Below, one piece after another: positions 1 through 9,750 of a stretch of 64,000 nt of DNA (position 1 is the first letter of the stretch; each line of letters opens with the position of its first letter). Origin of the DNA: an uncultured Porphyromonadaceae bacterium. GTDB lineage: Bacteria > Bacteroidota > Bacteroidia > Bacteroidales > Muribaculaceae. Below the pieces are notes generated by a model, which searched no databases, was not told where the DNA came from, and saw nothing but the letters and a program-made list of their open reading frames with translations. Made by a program: the position numbers and the translations under genes. The DNA is taken from assembly GCA_900550395.1 (NCBI GenBank), contig URSD01000001.1, positions 69,775-133,774 on the forward strand, written 5' to 3'.

Positions 1-263
1 ATCCCATGACAGTGCGCGATGTTGATATGGAGCGTTTTATACGTGCTATTGAGTCTGCGGAAACACCACATTATTATCTTCCCGGAGAAATAACGCCTGA
101 TATGCTCGGGCGACAGATACGTATAGTGGGAGGTGTGGTAGACGGCCTGGAGGGACGTCTGCTCACAATGCGAGGTTCGCATCGTAAGCGTATGGTTGTC
201 GAGGTCGCCGGTCTTATTTCCGTGTCAATTGAGGTGAAACCTGAATACATACAACTTCTGTAA
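1..263 (+). CDS. NusG-like (UpxY-type) transcription antiterminator, C-terminal part
   Basis: The reading frame is open from the window edge, so the first ATG at 6 is probably internal and the N-terminal NGN domain lies outside. The visible 85 residues end in a KOW-like segment (GRQIRIVGGVVDGLEGRL, then a basic RKRMVVEV strand), the arrangement of NusG/RfaH C-termini. In Bacteroides such proteins (UpxY) are encoded first in capsule operons and promote transcription through the long operon. The gene sits 52 nt upstream of the Wza-like lipoprotein on the same strand, which fits that role. The family is clear from the KOW part and position; the operon-specific function is inferred. Confidence 0.75.
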   Translation, partial: PMTVRDVDMERFIRAIESAETPHYYLPGEITPDMLGRQIRIVGGVVDGLEGRLLTMRGSHRKRMVVEVAGLISVSIEVKPEYIQLL

Positions 264-315
264 ATAAAAAGAGAGACATCGATCTTTCTGTCTGATATAA
301 AGAAATATTACCATT

Positions 316-1140
316 ATGAAAATCAAATATATATCCTTATTGCTGTTGCTTGTTATGAGCGCATGCAGCACACCGAAGAATGTGGCGTATTTTCAGGATG
401 TACAGTCTGGAAGTGAGATAAACCCGGCAAAACAGCTTGACATACGCGTGCGTCCAGGCGATAAGCTTGCTATTCTGGTAAGCACTCAGGATGCTGCGTT
501 GTCGGCACAGTTCAACCTGTTGCAACAGCAGACGCGCGTGACATCCTCTACGAGTTCGTCAATGTTCAGCGGTACAAATAACAGTAATGACGGACGCACG
601 AGCTTCTATACGGTCAGCCCCGAAGGCGATATCACTTTCCCTGTGCTTGGTAAACTGCATATTGCCGGTATGGGCCGCGCTGAAGTCGCCGAATATATAG
701 AGCATGAGCTTGTAAGCAAGGAACTTGTAAAAGATCCTGTGGTCACCGTGGAGTTTATCAATACAGGTGTGAGCATAATCGGTGAGGTAGCTCGTCCAGG
801 ACGTTATGACTTCAACCGTGACCGTCTAAACATCATTGACGCTATTGCTATGGCTGGCGATCTGCTGCCTACAGGTATGCGCGAGAATGTCTCGGTAATG
901 CGTACTGATGAGTCGGGCTCGCAGAAGGTGTACAAAGTAGACATGACCGACATGTCGTCGCTGGCGGCTTCGCCTGTATTCTATCTGCAACAGGACGATG
1001 TAGTGTATGTGGAGCCTAATGACAAGAAAAAGCGTGACGCTACACCCAGCGGCAACGTGGCTCTGTCGCCTTCGTTCTGGGTATCAATCGGTTCTCTTGG
1101 CATCACTATCGCCACATTCATTGTGACTACAACAAAATAA
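316..1140 (+). CDS. Polysaccharide export outer-membrane lipoprotein (Wza-like)
   Basis: A 274-residue protein with a lipoprotein signal peptide ending in the lipobox LVMSAC (Cys17). A Poly_export domain follows (about residues 43-150, VRPGDKLAILV then YTVSPEGDITFPVLGKLHIAGM), then an SLBB-like domain (VSIIGEVARPGRYDF). A hydrophobic segment near 253-272 may be the C-terminal membrane helix found in Wza proteins. It would form the outer-membrane exit pore for the polysaccharide. It lies 45 nt before the Wzc-like gene, the usual partner order. Length is typical for Bacteroidota Wza proteins. Confidence 0.9.
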   Translation: MKIKYISLLLLLVMSACSTPKNVAYFQDVQSGSEINPAKQLDIRVRPGDKLAILVSTQDAALSAQFNLLQQQTRVTSSTSSSMFSGTNNSNDGRTSFYTVSPEGDITFPVLGKLHIAGMGRAEVAEYIEHELVSKELVKDPVVTVEFINTGVSIIGEVARPGRYDFNRDRLNIIDAIAMAGDLLPTGMRENVSVMRTDESGSQKVYKVDMTDMSSLAASPVFYLQQDDVVYVEPNDKKKRDATPSGNVALSPSFWVSIGSLGITIATFIVTTTK

Positions 1141-1185
1141 GAACAAGTTCTTGTTGCTGTTACATATTTAAAATATTCTCCTAAA

Positions 1186-3603
1186 ATGGAAAACAATAAC
1201 ACCACCGATACTGCGCAAAGCACAGCATCAGCGTCTGTCCCTTTAAGCGACATATTTTTTCTGACCCTTCGTCACTGGCCGTGGATTATAGCCTCATTGG
1301 TTGTGTGTATGGGTTTGGCCTATCTGTATATATTGCGTACTCCGAAGGTGTACACAAGGTCGGCTGAGATTTTAATAAAAGAGCAGAACAAAGGACGGAC
1401 CGCCGGAATGGAGGATTTTTCGACGATGGGTCTTTTTCAGAGCAAGACCAATATAGTCAACGAAATCTCTACTATGCAGGCCAAGGACCTGATGACTGAG
1501 GTTGTCAGCCGTCTTGGTCTTGATTATAATTATTATCGAAAGGGCACATTCCATAATCAACTGCTCTATGGTCCTGATCTGCCTGTGCATGCCGTCGTGG
1601 CTGGCCTTGGGGAGGAAGATGCCGTGCAGTTCAAATTGGCCGTAAAGGACAATAAAGTGACGATTAGCGGCCTTTCCACGCCTGATGAGGAATATGACGG
1701 CAATTTCACTGGTAATGTTGGCGACAGCATAGCTACTCCGGTGGGTAAGGTGGTAGTGACCCCTTCGGTTGACTATGAGGTGCCTGAGGGTAGTACTGCA
1801 GAGGCTGCTATTGATATTATTGTGCGCAAGGTACCTCAGAGTGCTGCACAGGCATCTTTCAGCGGACGTCTCGGCGTGACGCAGAAAGAGGAGAAGGGAA
1901 GCGTGCTGACTCTTACTATGTCCGATCAGTCGACACGTCGTGCCGACGATGTGTTGTCCACCTTGATAGGTGTATACAACGAAGCATGGATACGCGACAA
2001 GAATCAGGTGGCTGTGTCGACAAGCAATTTTATCAAGGAACGCCTCGGCGTAATCGAGAGCGAACTCGGCAATGTTGACTCCGATATTTCTTCGTTCAAG
2101 AGCGCCAACCTTGTGCCTGACGTACAGGCTGCATCGTCGATGTACATGACTGAAAACCAACGTACGGCATCGGCAATTGTAGACATTAACAACCAGTTGC
2201 AGATGACGCGCTATATCCGTTCCTACCTTACGGCAGACAACGCGTCGGACCGCCTTCTGCCCGCCAATTCGGGTATCACCAATCCGATGCTGGCGCAGCA
2301 GATAAACGAATACAACAAGAATGTGCTACAGCGCAATTCTCTCGTTCAGAAATCGTCGGAGAAGAATCCTTTGGTTCAGACTATCGATGAGCAGCTTGCG
2401 GCACAGCGTGGCGCCATTGTGCAGACCGTTGACAACCAGATTGTGGAGCTTCAGACGCAGCTTAAAGGTCTCCAGCGCAGCGAGGCACAGACAATATCGC
2501 GCATTGCGAGCAATCCCAGTCAGGCCAAGTATCTTCTGAGTGTAGAACGTCAGCAGAAGGTGAAAGAAAGCCTTTATCTGTTCCTGCTTCAGAAGCGTGA
2601 GGACAATGAACTATCGCAGGCATTCACGGCCTACAATACGCGCATAGTTAACCGCCCCGGTGCGGCCGGTGTGCCTGTTCTGCCCAACCGGCGCAATATC
2701 CTGATGATAGCCTTCCTGCTCGGACTGGTGATACCATTTGGTGTGACCTATGTGCGCGAGATAAGCAACACCAAGGTACGCGGGCGCAAGGATCTGGAGA
2801 ACCTAAGCCTTCCCTTCATGGGCGAAATCCCTCTCGCTCCGGATGCTGACCGTAGCAAAAGCCCGAACTCGGACAATGCCATTGCCGTACGCGAGGGACA
2901 TCGCGACATCATAAACGAGGCTTTCCGAGTGCTCCGCACAAACCTCGAGTTCCTGCGTCCCAAGGACCTTTCGGGAGCTTATGTTCTGGCTATGACGTCG
3001 TTCAATCCGCATTCAGGCAAGAGCTACATCAGCATGAATCTCGGCCAGAGTCTGGCACTCAAAGGCAAACGTGTACTCGTAATAGACGGCGACCTTCGAC
3101 ACGGATCAGCTTCCAGCTATGTCGGAAGCCCCGATCGCGGACTCGCTGACTACCTCAATGATCCTTCCATAGGTCTCGACAGTGTCATCCTTGACGTAGA
3201 GGGCTCGAAAAATCTGCAGCTGCTTCCTGTGGGCACTCTGCCTCCAAATCCGGCCGAGCTTCTCGAAACGCCGGCTTTCGCCGATATGTTCAAGGAGTTG
3301 CGCAAACATTATGACTACATCCTCATCGATTGTCCGCCTATCGAGGTAGTGGCCGATGCCCAGATCATTGACCAATATGTGGATCGCACGGTGTTCGTCA
3401 TCCGTGCAGGCCTTTTCGAGCGCGCCATGCTGCCTGAGATTGAAAACACATTCCGCCAGAAGAAGTATCGCGCTATGGCGCTGATCCTCAACGGAACCTC
3501 CACAATCTCGTCCTCTCTTTCACATGGCTTCCGCTATGGCTACAATTATGGGTATGCCAGCCATTACGATTATGGCAAGCCGGGCAAGAAGAACGGCAAA
3601 TAA
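1186..3603 (+). CDS. Chain-length regulator / BY-family tyrosine kinase (Wzc-like)
   Basis: This 805-residue inner-membrane protein couples polymerisation to export. It has an N-terminal Wzz domain with a transmembrane helix at about 29-49, a long periplasmic coiled-coil region, a second helix near 504-523, and a cytoplasmic kinase. The Walker A loop is NPHSGKS (about 608-614), Walker A' is VLVIDGDLRHG (about 630-640), and Walker B is YILIDCPP (about 711). The C-terminus has six tyrosines within 14 residues, the expected autophosphorylation cluster. Histidine replaces the usual glycine or acidic residue in the P-loop; similar variants occur in the family, so activity is likely kept. It is followed by ugd after 38 nt. 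Confidence 0.92.
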   Translation: MENNNTTDTAQSTASASVPLSDIFFLTLRHWPWIIASLVVCMGLAYLYILRTPKVYTRSAEILIKEQNKGRTAGMEDFSTMGLFQSKTNIVNEISTMQAKDLMTEVVSRLGLDYNYYRKGTFHNQLLYGPDLPVHAVVAGLGEEDAVQFKLAVKDNKVTISGLSTPDEEYDGNFTGNVGDSIATPVGKVVVTPSVDYEVPEGSTAEAAIDIIVRKVPQSAAQASFSGRLGVTQKEEKGSVLTLTMSDQSTRRADDVLSTLIGVYNEAWIRDKNQVAVSTSNFIKERLGVIESELGNVDSDISSFKSANLVPDVQAASSMYMTENQRTASAIVDINNQLQMTRYIRSYLTADNASDRLLPANSGITNPMLAQQINEYNKNVLQRNSLVQKSSEKNPLVQTIDEQLAAQRGAIVQTVDNQIVELQTQLKGLQRSEAQTISRIASNPSQAKYLLSVERQQKVKESLYLFLLQKREDNELSQAFTAYNTRIVNRPGAAGVPVLPNRRNILMIAFLLGLVIPFGVTYVREISNTKVRGRKDLENLSLPFMGEIPLAPDADRSKSPNSDNAIAVREGHRDIINEAFRVLRTNLEFLRPKDLSGAYVLAMTSFNPHSGKSYISMNLGQSLALKGKRVLVIDGDLRHGSASSYVGSPDRGLADYLNDPSIGLDSVILDVEGSKNLQLLPVGTLPPNPAELLETPAFADMFKELRKHYDYILIDCPPIEVVADAQIIDQYVDRTVFVIRAGLFERAMLPEIENTFRQKKYRAMALILNGTSTISSSLSHGFRYGYNYGYASHYDYGKPGKKNGK

Positions 3604-3641
3604 CGTTCTTCACATCACTATAAACCATCCAATATAAGACT

Positions 3642-4937
3642 ATGAATATCGCAGTAGCAGGTACAGGCTATGTGGGCCTTTCGCTGGCAGTGCTTCTCGC
3701 ACGTCATAATAAAGTAACGGCAGTAGATGTAATACCTGAAAAGGTTGACATGCTCAATAACCGCAAGTCGCCGATTCAGGATGACTATATCGAAAAATAT
3801 CTTGCCGAGGAGAAACTCGACCTGACGGCAACTCTTGACGGCGCCGCTGCCTACCGCGACGCTGAATTCGTGATAGTGGCTGCTCCTACCAACTACGATT
3901 CGCAGCGCAACTATTTCGATACAAGCCATGTCGAAGAGGTTATTGATCTGGTACTCAGTGTCAATCCTGATGCTGTCATCATAATAAAGAGCACTATACC
4001 CGTCGGTTACAGCCGTTCACTCTACATGCGTTATGCCGCGAAAGGAACCAAGAGGTTCAACCTGCTGTTCTCGCCGGAGTTCCTGCGTGAGAGCAAGGCA
4101 CTGTACGATAATCTCTATCCCTCGCGCATCATCGTTGGTGTGCCGAAGATGATAGAAGGCGAAGATGCCGAGAACAGCGCAATTATGTCGCTTACTGACC
4201 CCTCTGTGCTTGAAGAGAAAGCTCACATTTTTGCAGCCCTGCTGCAGCAGGGTGCACTCAAGCCTGATGTTGACACGCTGTTCATGGGACTCAAGGAAGC
4301 CGAGGCAGTAAAATTGTTCGCCAACACGTATCTGGCACTCCGCGTCAGCTACTTCAACGAACTTGATACCTATGCCGAACTCAAGCATCTGGACACACAG
4401 TCAATCATCCAGGGCATAGGTCTCGACCCGCGCATCGGCACGCACTACAACAATCCCTCATTCGGCTACGGCGGCTACTGCTTGCCTAAGGATACGAAGC
4501 AGCTGCTGGCCAACTACGCCGACGTGCCCGAAAACCTCATCCAGGCCATCGTCGAGAGCAACCGCACGCGCAAGGACTTCATCGCCGATCAGGTGCTTAG
4601 GCGCGCAGGCTATTATGCCGAATCGGCTTCGTGGCAAGCCGAGCGTGAGCATCCTCTCACTGTTGGTGTCTACCGCCTGACGATGAAGAGCAATTCCGAC
4701 AATTTCCGTCAGAGTAGCATCCAGGGTGTGATGAAGCGTATCAAGGCCAAGGGTGCCACCGTAATAATCTACGAACCCACGCTCCCCGACGGCTCCACCT
4801 TCTTCGGCAGCCTTGTAGTCAACAACCTTGACGAATTCAAGAAGCGCTCGCAGGCCATCCTCGCCAACCGCTACGACTCCTGTCTCGACGACGTCCGCGA
4901 AAAGGTGTATACCCGCGACATATTCAAGAGGGATTGA
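3642..4937 (+). CDS. ugd: UDP-glucose/GDP-mannose dehydrogenase family, probable UDP-glucose 6-dehydrogenase
   Basis: A 431-residue cytosolic NAD-dependent enzyme, predicted to oxidise UDP-glucose to UDP-glucuronate. It starts with the Rossmann motif AVAGTGYVGLS. The catalytic cysteine is in GYGGYCLPKDT (about Cys280), and the upstream SPEFLRESKAL segment is typical of UDP-glucose dehydrogenases. The neighbouring epimerase at 4967 would use its product, supporting UDP-glucose rather than a GDP- or N-acetyl-sugar substrate. Base composition here resembles the wza/wzc side; the AT-rich part of the locus begins just after this gene. Confidence 0.88.
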   Translation: MNIAVAGTGYVGLSLAVLLARHNKVTAVDVIPEKVDMLNNRKSPIQDDYIEKYLAEEKLDLTATLDGAAAYRDAEFVIVAAPTNYDSQRNYFDTSHVEEVIDLVLSVNPDAVIIIKSTIPVGYSRSLYMRYAAKGTKRFNLLFSPEFLRESKALYDNLYPSRIIVGVPKMIEGEDAENSAIMSLTDPSVLEEKAHIFAALLQQGALKPDVDTLFMGLKEAEAVKLFANTYLALRVSYFNELDTYAELKHLDTQSIIQGIGLDPRIGTHYNNPSFGYGGYCLPKDTKQLLANYADVPENLIQAIVESNRTRKDFIADQVLRRAGYYAESASWQAEREHPLTVGVYRLTMKSNSDNFRQSSIQGVMKRIKAKGATVIIYEPTLPDGSTFFGSLVVNNLDEFKKRSQAILANRYDSCLDDVREKVYTRDIFKRD

Positions 4938-4966
4938 GGATTATATGTTGATTTAATTTATATGGA

Positions 4967-6052
4967 ATGAAAGTATTAGTGACAGGTGCAGCCGGATTTA
5001 TTGGGGCCAGTGTGATAAAGCGACTGTTTGAGGACAAGTCGTATGGGTCGGTATTGGAAGTAGTAGGTCTTGACAATATCAATGACTACTATGATCCAAA
5101 ATTGAAGATTGCTCGTTTACATGAGTGCGGTATAGATATATCCACAACTGGCGATGGCTATAAGATTCAATGGTATAAATTTATTCAGTCATCCAAATGG
5201 ATGAACTATAAATTTGTCAGAATGAATCTTGAGGATACAAAGGCAATAGAATTTCTTTTTGCTAATGAATGCTTTGACGTCGTCGTTAATCTTGCGGCTC
5301 AGGCTGGAGTAAGATATTCAATAGAGAATCCGCATGCATACATAGAGAGCAACGTGGACGGATTCATAAATATACTTGAAGGATGCAGACAAAATGGGGT
5401 AAGGCATCTGGTATATGCATCTTCTTCAAGTGTATACGGATTGAACGGAAAAGTTCCGTTCTCAGAACATGACAGTATAGCCCATCCGGTTTCGTTGTAT
5501 GCTGCGACAAAGAAAAGTAACGAACTTATGGCTCATGCATACTCCAAGCTATACAATATACCCACTACGGGCTTGAGGTTCTTTACCGTATATGGTCCTT
5601 GGGGTCGGCCTGATATGTCACCGTTCCTTTTTATGGATGCTATTTTGCATGGTCGTCCAATAAAGGTTTTCAATAATGGAAACATGTTGCGAGACTTTAC
5701 CTATATTGATGATATTGTCGAAGGTGTGGTACGTATAATAAACGTAATCCCTAAGTCTGATGACACCTGGAACGATAAAGAGGCCGATCCGGCTTTTTCA
5801 AGCGCACCGTACAGAATCTATAATATAGGTAATTCCGAACCTACAAAACTTATGGATTATATCCGGTGTATAGAAAGAGCAATAAAATGTGAGGCAGAAA
5901 AGATATTCCTGCCAATGCAACCCGGGGATGTCTACCAGACTTATGCGGATTCATCTGCAATAGCGGCTGTGACCGGATTTAAACCAAACACACCACTTCA
6001 AGAGGGGATTGATAGGACTGTAGATTGGTTCAAGTCATATTACAACATCTGA
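4967..6052 (+). CDS. NAD-dependent epimerase, probable UDP-glucuronate 4-epimerase
   Basis: A 361-residue extended short-chain dehydrogenase. It has the GAAGFIG nucleotide-binding motif (7-13), a catalytic YAATK motif (Tyr178, Lys182), and the RFFTVYGPWGRPDMSPF segment characteristic of UDP-glucuronate epimerases of the GAE/CapI group. The predicted reaction is UDP-glucuronate to UDP-galacturonate. It directly follows the UDP-glucose dehydrogenase gene, so the pair would supply acidic sugar precursors. The next gene begins 2 nt after the stop codon, indicating co-transcription. Confidence 0.87.
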   Translation: MKVLVTGAAGFIGASVIKRLFEDKSYGSVLEVVGLDNINDYYDPKLKIARLHECGIDISTTGDGYKIQWYKFIQSSKWMNYKFVRMNLEDTKAIEFLFANECFDVVVNLAAQAGVRYSIENPHAYIESNVDGFINILEGCRQNGVRHLVYASSSSVYGLNGKVPFSEHDSIAHPVSLYAATKKSNELMAHAYSKLYNIPTTGLRFFTVYGPWGRPDMSPFLFMDAILHGRPIKVFNNGNMLRDFTYIDDIVEGVVRIINVIPKSDDTWNDKEADPAFSSAPYRIYNIGNSEPTKLMDYIRCIERAIKCEAEKIFLPMQPGDVYQTYADSSAIAAVTGFKPNTPLQEGIDRTVDWFKSYYNI

Positions 6053-6054
6053 AT

Positions 6055-7197
6055 ATGAAAAAACTTCTATTCACAATCCATTCTATGCCGATAGGAGGTG
6101 CCGAAAAGGTACTTCTTGATATCCTACATAATATGGATTATTCTATATATGCCGTTGATTTACTTCTATATACAAAAGATGGAGAGAATCTAAAAAACAT
6201 ACCAAGCAACGTAAATGTGAAATGGGTATTCGAGCCTCATCCCAGAACTATATGGCATAGAATTAAGGGCAAGTTTCTAAATACAACAGGCTTGATTGAT
6301 TCTGTTGAGAGACTCCGAACCCGTAAGGCAGTGGGAACTGCAATTTATGATGCCATAATATCTTTCTGTCAGGGACCTGGTCATAAGTTGCATACATTTC
6401 TTAAGGATAAATCATCAAACCATATATCATGGATTCATAATGATTTGTCTAAGGAAAACTGGGGTAAGTTGTTTTTTGGCAATGATATGAGGCGACAGGA
6501 GCAGGCTTATGGATTTATGAATACAATCGTGCATGTTTCACAAGGGGTAAAAGACAGTTTTAATTCTACATTCAAGATTCCGGAGGCAGTCTGTCAGCGT
6601 GTTATTTTCAATATTGTCAATGTAGATGATATACGGAAGAAATCAAAGATTGACCTTGGACTTAAAAAGCCTGAAGAATTTTTGTTTATTAATTCAGGTC
6701 GTCTCGTGAGTCAGAAGAAACAGATTCGTCTTGTTGAAGCTGCCGCTATTCTCAAAAAAAGGCAAAAGGCGTTTCAGATATGGATTCTTGGGGAAGGTCC
6801 TTTGCGGAAACAACTTGAAGACAAAATAAAGGAATATGGTCTTGAGGAATATGTAAAACTACAGGGAGCAGTATCCAACCCATATCCATATATTGCATTA
6901 TCCGACTCTTTTGTTTTGTCTTCTTCCCAGGAGGGATTTTCAATTGTTGTCTGCGAAGCCTTTACTTTGGGGAAACCAGTTATATCTACTAAAGTTGTGG
7001 GCCCTACTGAACTTTTGGATAATTCCAAATATGGGTTGTTGGTAGACGAGGATATAACGACAATAGCGGATGCGATGCAACGGATGATGGAGTCTGAGAT
7101 ATTGCAAAAACAATATGCTGAGGCGTCGTTTGAGCGTTCCAAGATATTTGACGTCAAAAATGCGATGAATGAAATATACTCATTGTTTAACAATTAA
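6055..7197 (+). CDS. GT4-type glycosyltransferase
   Basis: A 380-residue GT-B fold glycosyltransferase. The N-terminal acceptor domain opens with LFTIHSMPIGGAEKVLLDIL, and the C-terminal domain carries FINSGRLVSQKKQIRLVEA, WILGEGPLRKQLE and the donor-binding SSSQEGFSIVVCEAFTLGKP with the EX7E pattern. The start at 6055 is chosen over an in-frame ATG at 6025 because it removes the overlap with the epimerase and gives the family N-terminus. The sugar donor and acceptor cannot be read from sequence. The surrounding DNA is AT-rich compared with wzc. Confidence 0.87.
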   Translation: MKKLLFTIHSMPIGGAEKVLLDILHNMDYSIYAVDLLLYTKDGENLKNIPSNVNVKWVFEPHPRTIWHRIKGKFLNTTGLIDSVERLRTRKAVGTAIYDAIISFCQGPGHKLHTFLKDKSSNHISWIHNDLSKENWGKLFFGNDMRRQEQAYGFMNTIVHVSQGVKDSFNSTFKIPEAVCQRVIFNIVNVDDIRKKSKIDLGLKKPEEFLFINSGRLVSQKKQIRLVEAAAILKKRQKAFQIWILGEGPLRKQLEDKIKEYGLEEYVKLQGAVSNPYPYIALSDSFVLSSSQEGFSIVVCEAFTLGKPVISTKVVGPTELLDNSKYGLLVDEDITTIADAMQRMMESEILQKQYAEASFERSKIFDVKNAMNEIYSLFNN

Positions 7198-7208
7198 AAC
7201 AGCGAGTT

Positions 7209-8750
7209 TTGAGAGCAAGAAATCGGGTAATGAAGAATTCCGTAGTGATGTATCTTAAAATGATACTGTCACTATTTGTGACTTTTTTCACTACAAGAAT
7301 TATTCTTAAGGCGCTCGGAATAACAGATTTCGGTATATATAATCTTGTTGCGGGAGCTGTAAGTTTGCTTGGATTTTTCAATGGGTCAATGAGTAATACC
7401 GTACAGCGATACCTTGCTGTAGGACTTGGAAAGGGTGAAGAATGTTATTTGCGCCAGGCCTTTTGCATATCGCTTACATTGAATTTAGTTGTAGCCATTT
7501 TTTTACTTATTTTTTTAGAGTTGTTCGGTCTATGGGGTTTTTCTTCGTTTTTTAATATTCCGGCCGATAAGGAAATCGCAGCATTTTGGGGTTATCAACT
7601 TATGATATTGATAACCATTGTATCAACAATTGCAACGCCGTATAATGCCTCATTTAATGCTCATGAAGACTTAGCATTGATTTCTGTGATAGAATTTGGG
7701 GAGATACTTTTGAAACTCGTCGGTGCATTTTGTCTAATGGCTTATAACGGAGAGCGCCTTATACTTTATTGTTTTCTGCTTCTCGTTATCCAACTTGTTG
7801 TTTTTTTTACCAAGGTAATATATTGCCATTGTCATTATTTTGAAACCCGTAGGCCTGCCCTTTTCAAAGGTCTGGATAAGGATTTACTTAAAGACATGCT
7901 TCCATTCTTGGGCTGGAATGCTTTGGAGTCGTGCAGTTGGCTAGGCAAAAATCAGGGTATAGCCGTTATAATGAATTCATTCTACGGAACTATAGTAAAT
8001 GCAGCATACGGCGTGGCATCCCAAATAAATGGTCCGCTTGTATTGTGTTCATCTACCCTTCTGAATTCCATACGGCCACAGATATATAAATCGGCCGGAG
8101 AACGTAATTACGGGCGAATGATAAATCTTTCTATAATAGCATCAAAATTTGCATTTTTGGTATTGTTGTGTGTATTACAACCTTTTGTATTTATATTGCC
8201 TTGGATTCTGAAAGTTTGGCTCGTCACTGTTCCTGAGTATTCATATGGATTTAGTTTGTTGCTTATCAGTGTTACGATAATAAGTTATCTGTCAATAGGA
8301 ATGAATATCGCGGTCCAAGCTAATGGAAATGTAAAAATATACCAAATAGTTGCGAGTATAATTATTTTGATTTCGCTTCCCATAGGTTATATGGTCTATT
8401 CAGTGAGCGATAATGTATATATGTTCTTGATAATAATGGTAGTGGTGGAATGTATATCTGTGATATGCAAGTATTTTGTAGCTTCAAGAATTTTAGATAT
8501 AAAACAAGCGTTGCTATATACCGAAATAGTAATGCCATGTATGTTTTGCCTGATTCTTTGCTGTATTACGAGTTATGCCTTATATGGGGCCATTGAACCG
8601 GGTGAGAATGTTTCATTAATTGCAGTTTATGCCTTGACAAGCTTTATAGTAGCATCCGTTATTGCCTTTTATATAGGATTAAAAGGACAAGAGCGTCAAA
8701 TTATAAAATCGATATTCAAAAGTATGTACAATTATGTGTCAAAAAGATGA
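7209..8750 (+). CDS. Polysaccharide flippase (Wzx-like)
   Basis: A polytopic membrane protein of about 513 residues with roughly 12-14 hydrophobic segments and the family N-terminal signature LGITDFGIYNLVAGAVSLLGFF. It would flip undecaprenyl-linked repeat units across the inner membrane. The start is uncertain: a TTG at 7209 gives RARNRVMKNSVVMYLKM, resembling family N-termini, while the first ATG is at 7230 and loses the leading basic residues. The last 17 nt overlap the next glycosyltransferase gene, indicating translational coupling. Confidence 0.88.
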   Translation: MRARNRVMKNSVVMYLKMILSLFVTFFTTRIILKALGITDFGIYNLVAGAVSLLGFFNGSMSNTVQRYLAVGLGKGEECYLRQAFCISLTLNLVVAIFLLIFLELFGLWGFSSFFNIPADKEIAAFWGYQLMILITIVSTIATPYNASFNAHEDLALISVIEFGEILLKLVGAFCLMAYNGERLILYCFLLLVIQLVVFFTKVIYCHCHYFETRRPALFKGLDKDLLKDMLPFLGWNALESCSWLGKNQGIAVIMNSFYGTIVNAAYGVASQINGPLVLCSSTLLNSIRPQIYKSAGERNYGRMINLSIIASKFAFLVLLCVLQPFVFILPWILKVWLVTVPEYSYGFSLLLISVTIISYLSIGMNIAVQANGNVKIYQIVASIIILISLPIGYMVYSVSDNVYMFLIIMVVVECISVICKYFVASRILDIKQALLYTEIVMPCMFCLILCCITSYALYGAIEPGENVSLIAVYALTSFIVASVIAFYIGLKGQERQIIKSIFKSMYNYVSKR

Positions 8751-9750
8751 GCCGATGGTTAGCGTAATAATGGGTGCGTATAATTCTCAGAATTATATAG
8801 GTCCTGCTATCGATAGTATTCTGAAGCAGACATATCGTAATATTGAATTCATCATTATTGATGATTGTTCTACTGATTCCACTCCTGATATTTTAAAAAG
8901 ATATTCACAAAAAGACAAAAGAATCAGAATAGTAACTAACGAATTTAATAGGGGGCTTGGATATTCATTGAATCTTGGGGTAGATATGGCTAATGGGGCA
9001 TACATTGCCAGAATGGATGCGGACGATATATCTGCTCCCAAGCGTTTTGAACGACAGGTCGCATTCTTAAAAAAGAACACGGATGTGGCATGTGTCGGAA
9101 CATCAGCAAGGCGTATAGGGAATGTCAAGGGACTTGGAAAAGTATTCCGGGTCATTCATTCGCCTCAAAGTCATGAGGACATACAGGCATGGTTGCTTCT
9201 CGGAACCCCGATGTTTCATCCGTCGGTAATGTTTAATGCACAGATCATAAAAAAGTTAGGAATCAATTATGATCCAAATTTCAGAAGAGCGCAGGATTAT
9301 GAACTGTGGACACGCCTTGTCTTTTTATCAAAGATGAGGAATATAGACGAACCACTCCATGCGTATCGTTATTCTCCAAAAATGGCATCGGTTGTAGCAG
9401 CTGATGAGCAACGTCGTCGTGCTCGGATATTGCAAAGCCACATGCTGAACAAATTATTAGGACGAAAGCCTACTGAGGAGGAGCTGGAGTTACATTCTAA
9501 ATTTGTATTCCAATCAGAACTAGGACAGAGCGAGATTAAAGAAATAGACAGTTGGCTGAATTATTGCATATCAATGTCTAAAGCGAATGGGCTATTTAAT
9601 ACTAATTCTCTGAAAAAGGTATTTGCAACGAGAAGAGCTGTGATTATTCGCAATAACTTGGCATCAAGAATCACTCGTATTCGGCAATATTATATGGAAG
9701 CGAACCTTAGTCTGTTGAATATGAGAACGGTAATGAATATTCTAAGGTAA
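8734..9750 (+). CDS. GT2 glycosyltransferase
   Basis: A 338-residue GT-A glycosyltransferase. It opens with VSVIMGAYNSQNYIGPAIDS, has the nucleotide-binding IDDCSTDSTPDIL segment and the metal-binding RMDADD motif (about 93-98), and a later AQDYELWTRL segment typical of family 2 enzymes that extend capsule or O-antigen repeat units. It overlaps the flippase gene at its start, and its stop codon shares one base with the start of the EpsG-like gene. Specificity is not predictable. Confidence 0.88.
   Translation: MCQKDEPMVSVIMGAYNSQNYIGPAIDSILKQTYRNIEFIIIDDCSTDSTPDILKRYSQKDKRIRIVTNEFNRGLGYSLNLGVDMANGAYIARMDADDISAPKRFERQVAFLKKNTDVACVGTSARRIGNVKGLGKVFRVIHSPQSHEDIQAWLLLGTPMFHPSVMFNAQIIKKLGINYDPNFRRAQDYELWTRLVFLSKMRNIDEPLHAYRYSPKMASVVAADEQRRRARILQSHMLNKLLGRKPTEEELELHSKFVFQSELGQSEIKEIDSWLNYCISMSKANGLFNTNSLKKVFATRRAVIIRNNLASRITRIRQYYMEANLSLLNMRTVMNILR

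Noticed and set aside
3001..3030. Inactive Wzc kinase because of an altered P-loop (NPHSGKS)
   Set aside because: The lysine and serine that bind phosphate are kept, with intact A' and B motifs and a tyrosine-rich tail.
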